Below, piece after piece: positions 46,146 through 56,793 of a stretch of 64,000 nt of DNA (positions are counted from its first letter, which is position 1; every line of letters begins with the position of its first letter). The stretch covers positions 1 through 64,000 of the forward strand of contig BOKO01000024.1 in NCBI GenBank assembly GCA_016861025.1. The letters run 5' to 3'. The notes beneath the pieces were generated by a model. The model was given only the letters and a program-made list of their open reading frames with translations, had not been told where the DNA came from and did no database searches. Position numbers and translations under genes: made by a program. Source of the stretch: Chloroflexota bacterium (GTDB lineage Bacteria > Chloroflexota > Anaerolineae > Caldilineales > Caldilineaceae).

Positions 46146-46236
46146 TTTATCACTCTCATGCAAAGCCGCAAGGCACGCGAAGGCGGCTATCTTCAACTTG
46201 GAGCGTCTTTGCGTGAGGCAAGATCGCCAATTCGTG

Positions 46237-46242
46237 TATAAT
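46237..46242 (+). promoter_or_regulatory. -10 element predicting a leaderless DUF423 transcript
   Basis: A perfect TATAAT ends 7 bp before the ATG at 46250, so transcription should begin at or next to that start codon. The -35 region is weak (TGAGGC at 46214-46219), though TG directly precedes the hexamer. Confidence 0.5.
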
Positions 46243-46249
46243 GATGCGT

Positions 46250-46621
46250 ATGGAACGAACCTTTTTTATCATTGCATCTCTGTTCGGCGCTCTTTCCGTT
46301 GCGTTTGGCGCGTTCGGCGCCCATGCGCTGCGCGGGCGTATTGAGGAAAGTCTGCTTGCCAACTACCAGACTGGCGTCAGTTACATGTTCTATCATGCGC
46401 TGGCGCTCCTGGCTGTGGCGTGGGCATTGAGTCGATGGCCCGCCAGCAGCCTGTCGGTGTGGGCGGGCTGGCTCTTCGTCGTCGGCATTGTAATTTTTTC
46501 GGGCAGCCTCTTTGTGATGGCGTTCACCGGCTTGCGCTGGCTTGGTGCGATCACGCCAATTGGCGGCGTAGCTTTCATCGCTGGCTGGCTGTTGTTGGCG
46601 CTTGCGGCCTGGCGCGGGTGA
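46250..46621 (+). CDS. DUF423 (YgdD/YwdK-like) membrane protein
   Basis: A 123-residue protein with four membrane helices, matching the DUF423 family: N-terminal helix then FGAFGAHALRGR, a conserved YQTGVSYMFYHALALL segment, SGSLFVMAFTGLRWLGAITPIGGVAFIAGW near the end (in part). Function is not established in any organism. The start at 46250 matches family length and the -10 position; an ATG at 46241 overlaps the -10 element and is unlikely. The 95 bp upstream contain a partly palindromic CGCAAGGCACGCGAAG/CTTTGCGTGAGGCAAG element. Confidence 0.88.
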   Translation: MERTFFIIASLFGALSVAFGAFGAHALRGRIEESLLANYQTGVSYMFYHALALLAVAWALSRWPASSLSVWAGWLFVVGIVIFSGSLFVMAFTGLRWLGAITPIGGVAFIAGWLLLALAAWRG

Positions 46622-46700
46622 GAGGGAAGTCTGTTGCATGTCACGTGTTGCGTGATATGCCGCCGCCGCGACATATTGGCGTGTAGTCCAGGCGCTTTTT

Positions 46701-46728
46701 TTGACTTTTTCCCCCTTTTGCATATACT
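46701..46728 (+). promoter_or_regulatory. Sigma70-type promoter of tRNA-Leu
   Basis: TTGACT (46701-46706) and TATACT (46723-46728) are separated by 16 bp. Transcription would begin near 46735, six bases before the mature tRNA. Confidence 0.75.
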
Positions 46729-46740
46729 AAAGTTGTGTCT

Positions 46741-46826
<86 letters not shown>

Positions 46827-46831
46827 AAGCA

Positions 46832-46868
46832 AAAGAGCCGATCTCTACAACGAAATCGGCTCTTTGTT
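46832..46868. terminator. Bidirectional rho-independent terminator
   Basis: AAAGAGCCGAT (46832-46842) pairs with ATCGGCTCTTT (46855-46865). T-runs follow on both strands, so it can end both tRNA-Leu (plus) and enolase (minus). Confidence 0.88.
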
Positions 46869-46870
46869 AT

Positions 46871-46935
46871 TAGAGACTGGAGATTCGATGAAGCCTCGGT
46901 CGTCGAATCTCCAATCTCCTAATCTCCAATCTCCC
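46871..46935. repeat. GATTGGA-type repeat, locus 5 (intergenic)
   Basis: A short left arm (GGAGATTCGA) and a right arm of AATCTCC heptamers lie between the terminator and the enolase stop codon. Confidence 0.8.
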
Positions 46936-46937
46936 TT

Positions 46938-48230
<1,293 letters not shown>

Positions 48231-48356
48231 GAGAGTCTACTCCTTTGGGAATTTGAAGTGAATCAATTTTACAATTTTGCGTTGTGTGCAACGACAGACG
48301 CCGCACACTGTAGTAGTGTATTACGAAACCACATTTTTTGCGAATAGCGCCTTGAA

Positions 48357-48390
48357 ACAAAAAGTCGGGCGATTTTCTAAATCGCCCGAC
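48357..48390 (-). terminator. Rho-independent terminator of the fabF-fabH operon
   Basis: GTCGGGCGATTT and AATCGCCCGAC flank a TCTA loop (48364-48390), with TTTTTGT following on the minus strand. It begins 4 bp after the fabH stop. Confidence 0.9.
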
Positions 48391-48394
48391 TCGC

Positions 48395-49717
48395 TCATTC
48401 ACGCACGCGCTCCGGCGTGTTCTCTTTGACCGGCGCCTCGGCTGGCGTCTTTTCCCTGCCTTCGTCGCGGCCAGGGGCTTCAGGGTCAGGAAGCACTTCG
48501 TAGACCCAACGCACTGCACGCCGCCACATGCTGCGCGCTGCGGCGGCGCTATAGGTTGCCTGTCGCCGTGTGTTCTTCCACCAGCCGGTCTCCGGCTTTT
48601 CGACCGGCGTGCGCCAGTCGATTGCACAGGCTGCCCATGTCAGCCCGGCGCCAAAGCCAACAAAGACCACCTTGTACCCCGGTTTGAGCTTGCCCGCCTC
48701 GATTGCCTCGCATAGTGCAATCGGGATGCTGGCGGTGCTGGTGTTGCCGTATTTTTCCAGGTTGACAAAGACCTTCTCGGCGGGAATCTTGAGCTGGTTG
48801 AGCACGCTGTTTTGAATAATGCGGATGTTTGCCTGATGTGGGACGACCAAATCGACCTCGTCGGTGGTGTAGCCGGCGCGTTCGAGCACCTTGCGCGTTG
48901 AGGAAGCCATCACGCGCGTGGCGAAGCGGAAGACCGCCTTGCCATCCATTTTGACGTAATGCATGCCGCTGCTGACGGTCTCCAGGCTGGTGGGCATGGC
49001 GCTGCCGCCGGCGGGAAGAATCAAGTTGTTGCCGCCCGAACCGTCGCTGCCCAAATCGACCGACATGATGCCGCCGGGCACTTCGCTGGCTGCCACCAAC
49101 ACGGCGCCGGCGCCGTCGCCAAACAAGATGCAAGTCTCTCGGTCGGTCCAGTCGACGATGCGCGAGAGCGTTTCGGCGCCGATCACCAGCACATACTCGG
49201 CGTCACCCGCCAGGATGTGGCCGCGCGCCATCGCCAACCCATAGACAAACCCAGAGCAGGCTGCACTCAGGTCGAACGCGCCGGCGTTATTGGCGCCCAG
49301 TGCGTCCTGGATCAGGCAGGCGGTGGCGGGAAAGATGTGTTCCGGCGTCGTCGTCGAGCAGATGATCAAATCGATCTTGCTGGCGGGAACGTCGGCGACT
49401 TCAAGCGCCTTGCGCGCCGCCGCCACCGCCAACGACACCGAAGTCTCTTTCGGATCGGCGGCTACATGTCGTTCGGCGATGCCGGTGCGGCTGCGAATCC
49501 ACTCGTCGTTGGTGTCGACGATCTGTTCCAGATCGTGATTGGTGATCACTTTGCCCGGCACGTGATAGCCCCACCCAACGATATGAGCATAACGGGGTCG
49601 ATGCGTCAGGGGAGCGTCGGGGGAACGCTCTGCGGCGACGCCTGGCTCAGAGCCTGGTGGATGAGCGCCGTTTGTTGTCGGTTGGTTTGTCGCCGAAGGC
49701 TGTTTGATCTCTGCCAT
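48395..49717 (-). CDS. fabH: 3-oxoacyl-[acyl-carrier-protein] synthase III (FabH)
   Basis: This enzyme starts fatty acid synthesis by condensing an acyl-CoA primer with malonyl-ACP. The catalytic triad is complete: C154 (LSAACSGFVYG), H294 (VVPHQANIRI) and N325 (EKYGNTSTAS). The 440-residue product is about 110 residues longer than usual, with a proline-rich N-terminal extension of some 42 residues and a C-terminal tail of about 70 residues that is arginine-, then glutamate-rich (EAPGRDEGREKTPAEAP). GGAGGAG lies just before the ATG, supporting this start. It follows fabF by 24 bp in one operon and ends at a clear terminator. Primer preference (acetyl or branched acyl) cannot be told. Confidence 0.96.
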   Translation of the reverse strand: MAEIKQPSATNQPTTNGAHPPGSEPGVAAERSPDAPLTHRPRYAHIVGWGYHVPGKVITNHDLEQIVDTNDEWIRSRTGIAERHVAADPKETSVSLAVAAARKALEVADVPASKIDLIICSTTTPEHIFPATACLIQDALGANNAGAFDLSAACSGFVYGLAMARGHILAGDAEYVLVIGAETLSRIVDWTDRETCILFGDGAGAVLVAASEVPGGIMSVDLGSDGSGGNNLILPAGGSAMPTSLETVSSGMHYVKMDGKAVFRFATRVMASSTRKVLERAGYTTDEVDLVVPHQANIRIIQNSVLNQLKIPAEKVFVNLEKYGNTSTASIPIALCEAIEAGKLKPGYKVVFVGFGAGLTWAACAIDWRTPVEKPETGWWKNTRRQATYSAAAARSMWRRAVRWVYEVLPDPEAPGRDEGREKTPAEAPVKENTPERVRE

Positions 49718-49741
49718 ATCTCCTCCTTGTTCGCCGCAGCC

Positions 49742-51010
<1,269 letters not shown>

Positions 51011-51136
51011 AGTGTGTCAACCATCATTTTCTATACTCAAATTTAATGTAACGATTTCAGTTTTGGCTCCCTTTGGAGTGTCAGAAAGTGATAACACATG
51101 CAAGCTTCAGAAGTTGCGGATAGTTTGAGGATCAAA

Positions 51137-51165
51137 CAAGCCCGATGCGTGCAGCATCGGGCTTG
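51137..51165 (-). terminator. Hairpin terminator of the gene ending at 51231
   Basis: CAAGCCCGATGC (51137-51148) pairs with GCATCGGGCTTG (51154-51165) around a 5-nt loop. The minus-strand tail is only TTTGATC, so termination may be moderate. Confidence 0.7.
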
Positions 51166-51230
51166 AAATCATGATTTGGGAGACGATTCGGTTGCAAAAC
51201 CTCTGTGCAGCCGCACAAAGGCTGTTGAGG

Positions 51231-52037
51231 TCAACGCAGAACTGACTCGTAGGTTTCTTTCTGCTCGTCCGGTTGATTCATGGGTTGATTCACAGGCTCT
51301 GCTTGTGTGCCGGAGCCAGGCGCCTCGTCCTCATACCAGGGATTGCGGTCATCCGACGTCGGCTGCTCCATTGTTGTGGGCAACGACGATTGAACGGATG
51401 GACGGCGCAGAATCAGGTATGCGCCGGCGCCGATCAACGCCAGCGGCCACAGCCACGCCAGTGCGCCCACAAATGGCGTCACAATCACCAGCCCCAACAC
51501 CAGCAGGATCGCCGCCGGAATGTACGCCCACCGTAGATTTTGGTTGAGATAGGTGGATAGCAACCCAAGCACGCCGAAAGTCAATCCTAACCCGACAAAG
51601 AGCACGCTGCCTGAGTTGAGAAAGCGGAACGGCAGTACATCAATCGCCGCCACAGCCGCCACTGAGAAAAGAGCGCCGCCGGGAATGATCGCCCACCACT
51701 GGCGCGGATTGGTGACGAAGATCGCCAGAAAGCCGGCGCCGATCGCTCCCAGAAAGATGGCGCCGGTCATGCCCGATAAAATCGGCGGCGCAAAACGCGA
51801 GTAGAAGATAGTCGCCGCCAGGCCGAGCAAAGTAAAACCAGGGATCGCCGCCCACCAGCGCTCATGCCGGGCGGTGAGAAAGACATACAGAAAGACGCCG
51901 CCCGCCGCACCGAAAGCCAGCGACCAGAACAGATCACTCAGCGCGCCAAGAATGCCGGTGGCCTGAAGCAGGAAAAATCCACCCAGGGCGACCAGCAACA
52001 ACCCCCATAACAATTGTTTGTTTTCTTTCGTCATCAT
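51231..52037 (-). CDS. Multi-pass membrane protein (LiaF-TM/DUF5668-like), function unknown
   Basis: A 268-residue protein with eight to nine hydrophobic segments in roughly paired order and WWAAIPGFTLLGL / WWAIIPGGALFSV / WAYIPAAILLVLG repeats, suggesting an internal triplication. The start at 52037 is chosen because GGAG lies eight bases upstream; the longer reading adds a charged 15-residue stretch. The C-terminus is polar and acidic (about 220-268). N-terminal KQLLWGLLLVALGGFFLLQATG resembles LiaF/DUF5668-type membrane domains. It is followed by a terminator and preceded at 133 bp by the PA14 protein gene. No function can be assigned. Confidence 0.8.
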   Translation of the reverse strand: MMTKENKQLLWGLLLVALGGFFLLQATGILGALSDLFWSLAFGAAGGVFLYVFLTARHERWWAAIPGFTLLGLAATIFYSRFAPPILSGMTGAIFLGAIGAGFLAIFVTNPRQWWAIIPGGALFSVAAVAAIDVLPFRFLNSGSVLFVGLGLTFGVLGLLSTYLNQNLRWAYIPAAILLVLGLVIVTPFVGALAWLWPLALIGAGAYLILRRPSVQSSLPTTMEQPTSDDRNPWYEDEAPGSGTQAEPVNQPMNQPDEQKETYESVLR

Positions 52038-52170
52038 AATTTGAACTCCTTGTCCACGTAAACGCTTTGTCCTGGTGAACAATACGGAGAATGCTTACAA
52101 AAAGTTGCACACTTGGGAATACAGAGCGGAGGGGCGGATTTTGTGGTGAAACTTTCAACAAAGCAACCAC

Positions 52171-53379
52171 TCAAGGCGTGACACCGGGCGATGTCGTGTC
52201 GCGAAACCACCACGCCTGCACAAACGCCTGGCCGCTGCGATCATAATACTCCACCGTGACAGTGTGACGCCCCCTGCCTACGCCGATGAAGCGGTTCGTG
52301 TTGTCGCTGTAGCCGTCGCGCCAGGCGTCGATCACCAACGTCTGGTTGAGATAGACGCGTACGCCGTCGTCGGCGCGCGCACGGAAGAAGTAGTTCCCGC
52401 TGTCGAAGTTAAACTGCCCAACCCATCGTGCGCTCCAGCCATCCATGGGAACCACGCCGGGAATTGGAGACAGGAATCCCCAATTGCGGTCAAGTTGGAT
52501 CGCTGCCGCACCCTCGCGCTGGGTGCGCAGCAACGCTCCTCGCAGCGGCGCACCCTCATAATAGCTCGCCAGCCACGGCGGCTCTTGCGGCGAGTAGGTG
52601 TAATCGAAGCGGATGCTCGCCAGCCCAACCAGTTCGAGATACTCGATGCGCAATGTGTAGCGACCGCTCAACATGGCGCCGGTCGAGTAGGTGGCGCCGG
52701 TGGCGCCGCGCCATTCGTCGATCAGCAGTCGGTCGTTGAGCCAGAAACGCACGCCATCGTCGCTCAGCAAATTAAATTGATAGTAGCCCTGCGGGAGGTC
52801 GAGTGTGCGTTCAAAGCGCGCCGAGAAATAGTCGACCGGGACGGCAGGCGTCGGCGAACCATAGCCCCATCGAAAATCGATAAACTGCACATCATCGTAG
52901 GCAACCGGCGCACCTTGTAGATTCGGGTTGTCAAAATAGGAGACTTTCCAGCCGGTGAAGGTTGCGGGCGGCGTCGCCGGGACGGAGGTTGGCGTCGACG
53001 TCGGCTGTGCGGGCGGCTGAATCAGGATGTTCTGATCGACGATCAGCACTGCATCGAGATCGCCTGATACATTGACAAGCCGTCGGTCGATCCAGCCGCG
53101 CACATTATCACAACGCAACAGCAACCAGGTCGCCAGTTCATTGCGCCCTTCCACAGGGCATTGTTGTCCCATCACGACGAAGCCAACCACTGCGGCCGAC
53201 TGTGAAGGTTGGCGATAGAGGTTGACCAGCGAAAACTTAACAGTAACAGTGGGGAGTTGCGCTTGCACCAATGGCGCCCCAATCGCAGGCTTCGCCCACA
53301 AAAGCAGGAGCGCCAGCCAGCCGAGCAGCCGTCCATGTAGTTTCGTCTTTGTGGACCCCGACGACAAGCAAGTCTCCAT
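52171..53379 (-). CDS. Secreted SH3-like protein with two PA14 domains
   Basis: A 402-residue exported protein. A positively charged N-terminus and hydrophobic stretch (LLGWLALLLLWAKPAIGA) form a signal peptide. Residues about 43-115 are SH3-like (VNLYRQPSQSAAVVGFVVMGQ ... WLLLRCDNVRGWIDRRLV, in part). After a TP-rich linker come two PA14-type beta-barrels, about 142-272 (WKVSYFDNPNLQG; LLSDDGVRFWLNDRLLIDEW) and 273-400 (WLASYYEGAPLRG; RADDGVRVYLNQTLVIDAW). PA14 domains commonly bind carbohydrate, so it may recognise cell-surface glycan. It lies 19 bp downstream of the lipoyl-NeuD gene and may be cotranscribed with it. Confidence 0.83.
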   Translation of the reverse strand: METCLSSGSTKTKLHGRLLGWLALLLLWAKPAIGAPLVQAQLPTVTVKFSLVNLYRQPSQSAAVVGFVVMGQQCPVEGRNELATWLLLRCDNVRGWIDRRLVNVSGDLDAVLIVDQNILIQPPAQPTSTPTSVPATPPATFTGWKVSYFDNPNLQGAPVAYDDVQFIDFRWGYGSPTPAVPVDYFSARFERTLDLPQGYYQFNLLSDDGVRFWLNDRLLIDEWRGATGATYSTGAMLSGRYTLRIEYLELVGLASIRFDYTYSPQEPPWLASYYEGAPLRGALLRTQREGAAAIQLDRNWGFLSPIPGVVPMDGWSARWVGQFNFDSGNYFFRARADDGVRVYLNQTLVIDAWRDGYSDNTNRFIGVGRGRHTVTVEYYDRSGQAFVQAWWFRDTTSPGVTP

Positions 53380-53398
53380 GACTCAAGTATACTCCGAA

Positions 53399-54625
53399 TC
53401 AGGCGCGTTGTCGTACTGAGTAGCCAACTTTTGCCTTCAACAATGCGTTTTCGGGGATATTCTGCCAGATCGCCAGCCCCGAAGCGATCACGGCGTCGGC
53501 GCCGATCACGACGCCCGGCTCGATGAAGATGCCTGTGCCAAAGCGCACGCGGTCGCCAATGTGGACGCGGCTCGACGTGACGACGCCTGGTCCAAAGCTG
53601 CAATGGCTGCCGAGGACGCAATGGTGCTCGATACTGCAATACGCGCTGAGGAAGTTGTTGTCGCCGACCGTGGCGCACGCGCCGAAATGACAAAAAGCCA
53701 TGACAACGTTGCCTTCGCCCCATGTCACGTTGATGCCCACAACTGCGCTGGGGTGAATCACGTTGGCAAAAGGGATGCCCTGCGCCTTCCACGTCGTGAA
53801 GATGCGTTCGCGGAAAGGAATGCTTGTGCTCACCGAGATCACGGCGGCGTCGATTTCGCCCGCCGCCAGCAGATCGGCGGCGCGCGCTGCGTCGATGGCG
53901 CCGATCACGGGCACGCCCGCCACCGTCTTGTCGTGAATCACAGCGTTATCGTCCATGATCGCCACGGCGCGCTGTTGGCGAACACCGACCAGGGCATCGA
54001 TGATCTGCACTGCACCGTTGCCTCCGCCGACGATCAGGAGTCGCTGCACGCGGTTGGCAGGGAAGCGATCGTCGACCAGATCGCACAAATGGGCGCTGGA
54101 CGCCTGGGGTGGTGGTGTGGTGGGGACATAGGGTTCCGCCGCTTGCTCTTCGCTCTTCATTCCTCTCACATACGCCAGCACATCCGCCTCGGTGATGCGG
54201 TCTCCCGCTGTAAACACCTGCGCCAGGTCGATCTGATGGCGCTGCGCCAATAGTTCGGCTTTTTTGGTGGCGGGTTTGTGCGCGCTGATTGTGGCAGGCG
54301 GTGTTGCGCTGGAGGATGCAGCAGCGATGGGGATTTTGCGTTGTTGCGCCGCCAGCCATGTGCGTGCAGATTCGACCGACGCCGCTTTTTCACTCAACAC
54401 GGCAATCACCGCGCCGACCGCCACCTCCTGCCCGCTCTCCGCCAGCGGGTAGAGATAGCCAGCCTGCGGCGCTTCAATCTCGAAGACGCTCTTGGTGGTC
54501 TCGGCGATGGCGACGATCTCCCCGCGGTTCACGTGGTCGCCGGCAGCCTTTGTCCACTCAATGAGTGTGGCAGTGACGTCGTTGGGTCCAGATTGAGGTA
54601 GGTGGATAGACAGAAAAGAAATCAT
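53399..54625 (-). CDS. Lipoyl domain-E3-binding domain-NeuD/PglD acyltransferase fusion
   Basis: A 408-residue protein with an unusual order. Residues 1-80 form a lipoyl domain with the modifiable lysine K45 in AETTKSVFEIEAP. Residues about 118-158 match the E3/E1-binding domain of 2-oxoacid dehydrogenase E2 (KKAELLAQRHQIDLAQVF... ITEADVLAYV). The normal E2 catalytic domain is missing. In its place, residues about 190-408 are a NeuD/PglD-type acyltransferase: a Rossmann-like part (RLLIVGGGNGAVQIIDAL) and left-handed beta-helix hexapeptides (SIEHHCVLGSHCSFGPGV, VHIGDRVRFGTGIFIEPGVVIG). The start at 54625 is chosen because it begins the lipoyl domain; upstream frame is nonsense. It follows the fused E1 gene by 35 bp. 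It may transfer acyl groups from lipoamide, rather than CoA, to an amino sugar. Confidence 0.88.
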   Translation of the reverse strand: MISFLSIHLPQSGPNDVTATLIEWTKAAGDHVNRGEIVAIAETTKSVFEIEAPQAGYLYPLAESGQEVAVGAVIAVLSEKAASVESARTWLAAQQRKIPIAAASSSATPPATISAHKPATKKAELLAQRHQIDLAQVFTAGDRITEADVLAYVRGMKSEEQAAEPYVPTTPPPQASSAHLCDLVDDRFPANRVQRLLIVGGGNGAVQIIDALVGVRQQRAVAIMDDNAVIHDKTVAGVPVIGAIDAARAADLLAAGEIDAAVISVSTSIPFRERIFTTWKAQGIPFANVIHPSAVVGINVTWGEGNVVMAFCHFGACATVGDNNFLSAYCSIEHHCVLGSHCSFGPGVVTSSRVHIGDRVRFGTGIFIEPGVVIGADAVIASGLAIWQNIPENALLKAKVGYSVRQRA

Positions 54626-54660
54626 GGTGGAAACTGTCCGTTCGATGTTGCGACGCCCTT

Positions 54661-56709
54661 TCACATCTCCAAAAGCTTGAAAATCTGTGCGGCAAGCATC
54701 GCCTGTGAAGGCAGCACCGCATCCTCCAACGGTTTCGCCGCCGGAATCACCGTCGGCGCAGCGCCCAAACGCGCCACCGGCGCGTGAAGGCGGTCGCCAG
54801 CCAGTGCGTGAACTTGCGTTGCGACTTCTGCGCCCCAACCGAACGCAACTGGACTTTCCTCCGCCACCAGCACGCGCCCACTCTGCGCCGCCGCCCACAC
54901 CAGCGGCGCTGCATCGAGCGGACTGATGCACGCTGGCAGACACGCCAATACGCGAATCTCCTCCGCCGCCATCTCCGCCAGCAAGGGCGCCAGCAATCGG
55001 CTCATTCCGCCGTAAGCGATCACCGTCACGTCGGGCGTTTCCCCGTCACCATAATTACGCGTCATCGCCACCGGATACCCAAACCGATCCACTCCCTCCG
55101 CCATCTGCAAAACGTCGTCATCCGTCACAGGCGCCCACTCACCATTCTCCACTCTCCAATCTCTCAATCTTCCGATCTCGCCCCTGACCAACGCCAGCGG
55201 ATAAAGCAGCTTGTGCTCCACAAAGATCACCGGCTCTGGGTCGGCCACCGCCTGGCGCAGCAGCGCGCCAGCGTTGTGCAGGTGCGAGGCGGCCACGATT
55301 TTGAGATGTGGAATGCCGAAAAAAAGCCGTTCGAGCGACTGGCTGTGGGTTGGGCCGTAGCCGCGCCCACCGCCCATCGGCGTGCGGATGACGAGCGGCG
55401 CGCCGACCTGACCATTGTACATCGCCGGATACTTGGCGGCGTGATTGACGATTTGGTCCGCGGCGAGCGCCACAAAGTCGCCAAACATAATTTCGGCGAT
55501 AGGACGCAACCCACGCAACGCCATGCCCACGCTCATGCCCACAATGGTCGCCTCGCAGATCGGCGTCGTGCGCACACGGTCTGGAAAGCGCGTGGACAAC
55601 CCCTTTGTCACCTTGAACGCGCCGCCGTAGGGATCAAGAATGTCTTCACCCAGCACGAGGGCGGTGGAATCCTCTGCGAGAATCGTGTGCAGAGATTGGC
55701 GGAGGCTTTCAAGATAAGAAATTGGAGATTGGAGATTGGAGATTGGGAGATTGGGAGATTGGGAGATTAGGGGATTAAGCGACTGGTGCGCACCAATCTC
55801 CAATCTCCAATCTCCAATCTCTTCGACTTCATCCGTCAGCGCCTTTTCGACCGCTTTTTCGATCCGTTGCTCGATGGCGGCGTCGATGGCGGCGCGTTGT
55901 ACGTCGGGTAGAGCGGCAGCCAGGCGCGCCAGCGGGTCGCGCGCCCAGTAGCGTTGCAGCTCTTCAGCGCTGCGCGTATCGTCGCCCTTGCTGTGCGGCG
56001 CAAGACGATAGGTGTGCAGGATAAGAAAAAATGGGTGGTTCTGGCGGCGCACATACTCCGCTGCGCGCTGCGCCGCTGCATACACAGTGAAGACATCGTC
56101 CGCCTCGATCTCGGCGCTTTCAATGCCGAAGGGCTGCGCACGTTGCGCCAGCGAACCGGCGTGTTCGTCACGGCGATGCGTGCTCTGGGCATACTGGTTG
56201 TCTTCCAGCACAAAGAGCAGCGGCAGCGACCAGAGCGCTGCCACATTCATGCTCTCGTAGACGACGCCCTGTCCCATTGTGCCGTCGCCCAGAAAGACAA
56301 TGACGATGGCGCCGCTCTGTTTGTGTTTCTCGGCGAGCGCTGCGCCCACGGCGTTGGGGACGATGCCGCCTTGCACGCCGTTGGTGTAGAGATTGTGCTT
56401 ATGCAGGTGCTGCGTGCCGCCGACGCCGCCGACCACGCCGCTGCGCCGTCCTAACAACTCGGCGACCAATCCTTCCACGTCGTCGCAATACGCCAGAAAG
56501 TGTCCGTGGGCGCGATGGCTGGAGAAGATCACATCGCGCGTTCGATCCAGCGCATTGATCACGCCGACTGCGCACGCTTCCTGTCCAATCGATGTGTGCA
56601 CCGTCCCCGCCATCAGCCCTCGCCCGTAAAGATCGAAGAAGGTCTGTTCTGTGCGCCGGATCAGCTGCATCTGCGCGTAGAAACGCTCGGTCAAGGAATC
56701 ATTGTGCAT
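54661..56709 (-). CDS. 2-oxoacid (pyruvate/acetoin-type) dehydrogenase E1, alpha and beta subunits fused
   Basis: A 682-residue thiamine-diphosphate enzyme that decarboxylates a 2-oxoacid (or acetoin) and hands the acyl group to a lipoyl domain. Residues 1-315 are E1 alpha with the TPP motif GDGTMGQG (141-148) ending at N171, preceded by SSHRAHGHFLAY. Residues about 335-682 are E1 beta (GEDILDPYGGAFKVTKGL; PICEATIVGMSVGMALRGLRPI). The usual separate subunits are joined by about 35 residues encoded by a GATTGGA element, and a second short element lies in the beta half (about 508-523). No ribosome binding site is clear. It stands directly upstream of the lipoyl-NeuD fusion. No E3 gene is nearby. 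Confidence 0.92.
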   Translation of the reverse strand: MHNDSLTERFYAQMQLIRRTEQTFFDLYGRGLMAGTVHTSIGQEACAVGVINALDRTRDVIFSSHRAHGHFLAYCDDVEGLVAELLGRRSGVVGGVGGTQHLHKHNLYTNGVQGGIVPNAVGAALAEKHKQSGAIVIVFLGDGTMGQGVVYESMNVAALWSLPLLFVLEDNQYAQSTHRRDEHAGSLAQRAQPFGIESAEIEADDVFTVYAAAQRAAEYVRRQNHPFFLILHTYRLAPHSKGDDTRSAEELQRYWARDPLARLAAALPDVQRAAIDAAIEQRIEKAVEKALTDEVEEIGDWRLEIGAHQSLNPLISQSPNLPISNLQSPISYLESLRQSLHTILAEDSTALVLGEDILDPYGGAFKVTKGLSTRFPDRVRTTPICEATIVGMSVGMALRGLRPIAEIMFGDFVALAADQIVNHAAKYPAMYNGQVGAPLVIRTPMGGGRGYGPTHSQSLERLFFGIPHLKIVAASHLHNAGALLRQAVADPEPVIFVEHKLLYPLALVRGEIGRLRDWRVENGEWAPVTDDDVLQMAEGVDRFGYPVAMTRNYGDGETPDVTVIAYGGMSRLLAPLLAEMAAEEIRVLACLPACISPLDAAPLVWAAAQSGRVLVAEESPVAFGWGAEVATQVHALAGDRLHAPVARLGAAPTVIPAAKPLEDAVLPSQAMLAAQIFKLLEM
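55140..55186 (-). repeat. GATTGGA-type repeat, locus 6 (in frame in E1 beta part)
   Basis: A short one-armed element read as GEIGRLRDWRVENGEW, located between the two halves of the beta subunit. It is probably a decayed copy. Confidence 0.75.
55719..55822 (-). repeat. GATTGGA inverted repeat, locus 7 (E1 alpha-beta linker)
   Basis: It codes for EEIGDWRLEIG, a core, and SPNLPISNLQSPISYLE. It forms exactly the junction between the alpha and beta subunits of the fused E1. Confidence 0.92.
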
Positions 56710-56720
56710 AAATCATGCGT

Positions 56721-56793
56721 CGAGATTGGAGATTAAGAGATTGAAGACTAGAACGCGCCAATCTCCAATCTCTCAATCTCCAATCTCTCAATC
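56721..56793 (-). repeat. GATTGGA inverted repeat, locus 8 (intergenic, contains thioesterase stop)
   Basis: AGATTGGAGATT on one side and AATCTCCAATCTCTC on the other flank a short core. The thioesterase stop codon at 56788-56790 lies inside the right arm, so the repeat has set the end of that protein. Confidence 0.85.

Noticed and set aside
46150..46236. Third palindromic repeat family (CGCAAGGCACGCGAAG ... CTTTGCGTGAGG)
   Set aside because: Only one imperfect copy is in the window, so it cannot be called a repeat from this sequence alone.
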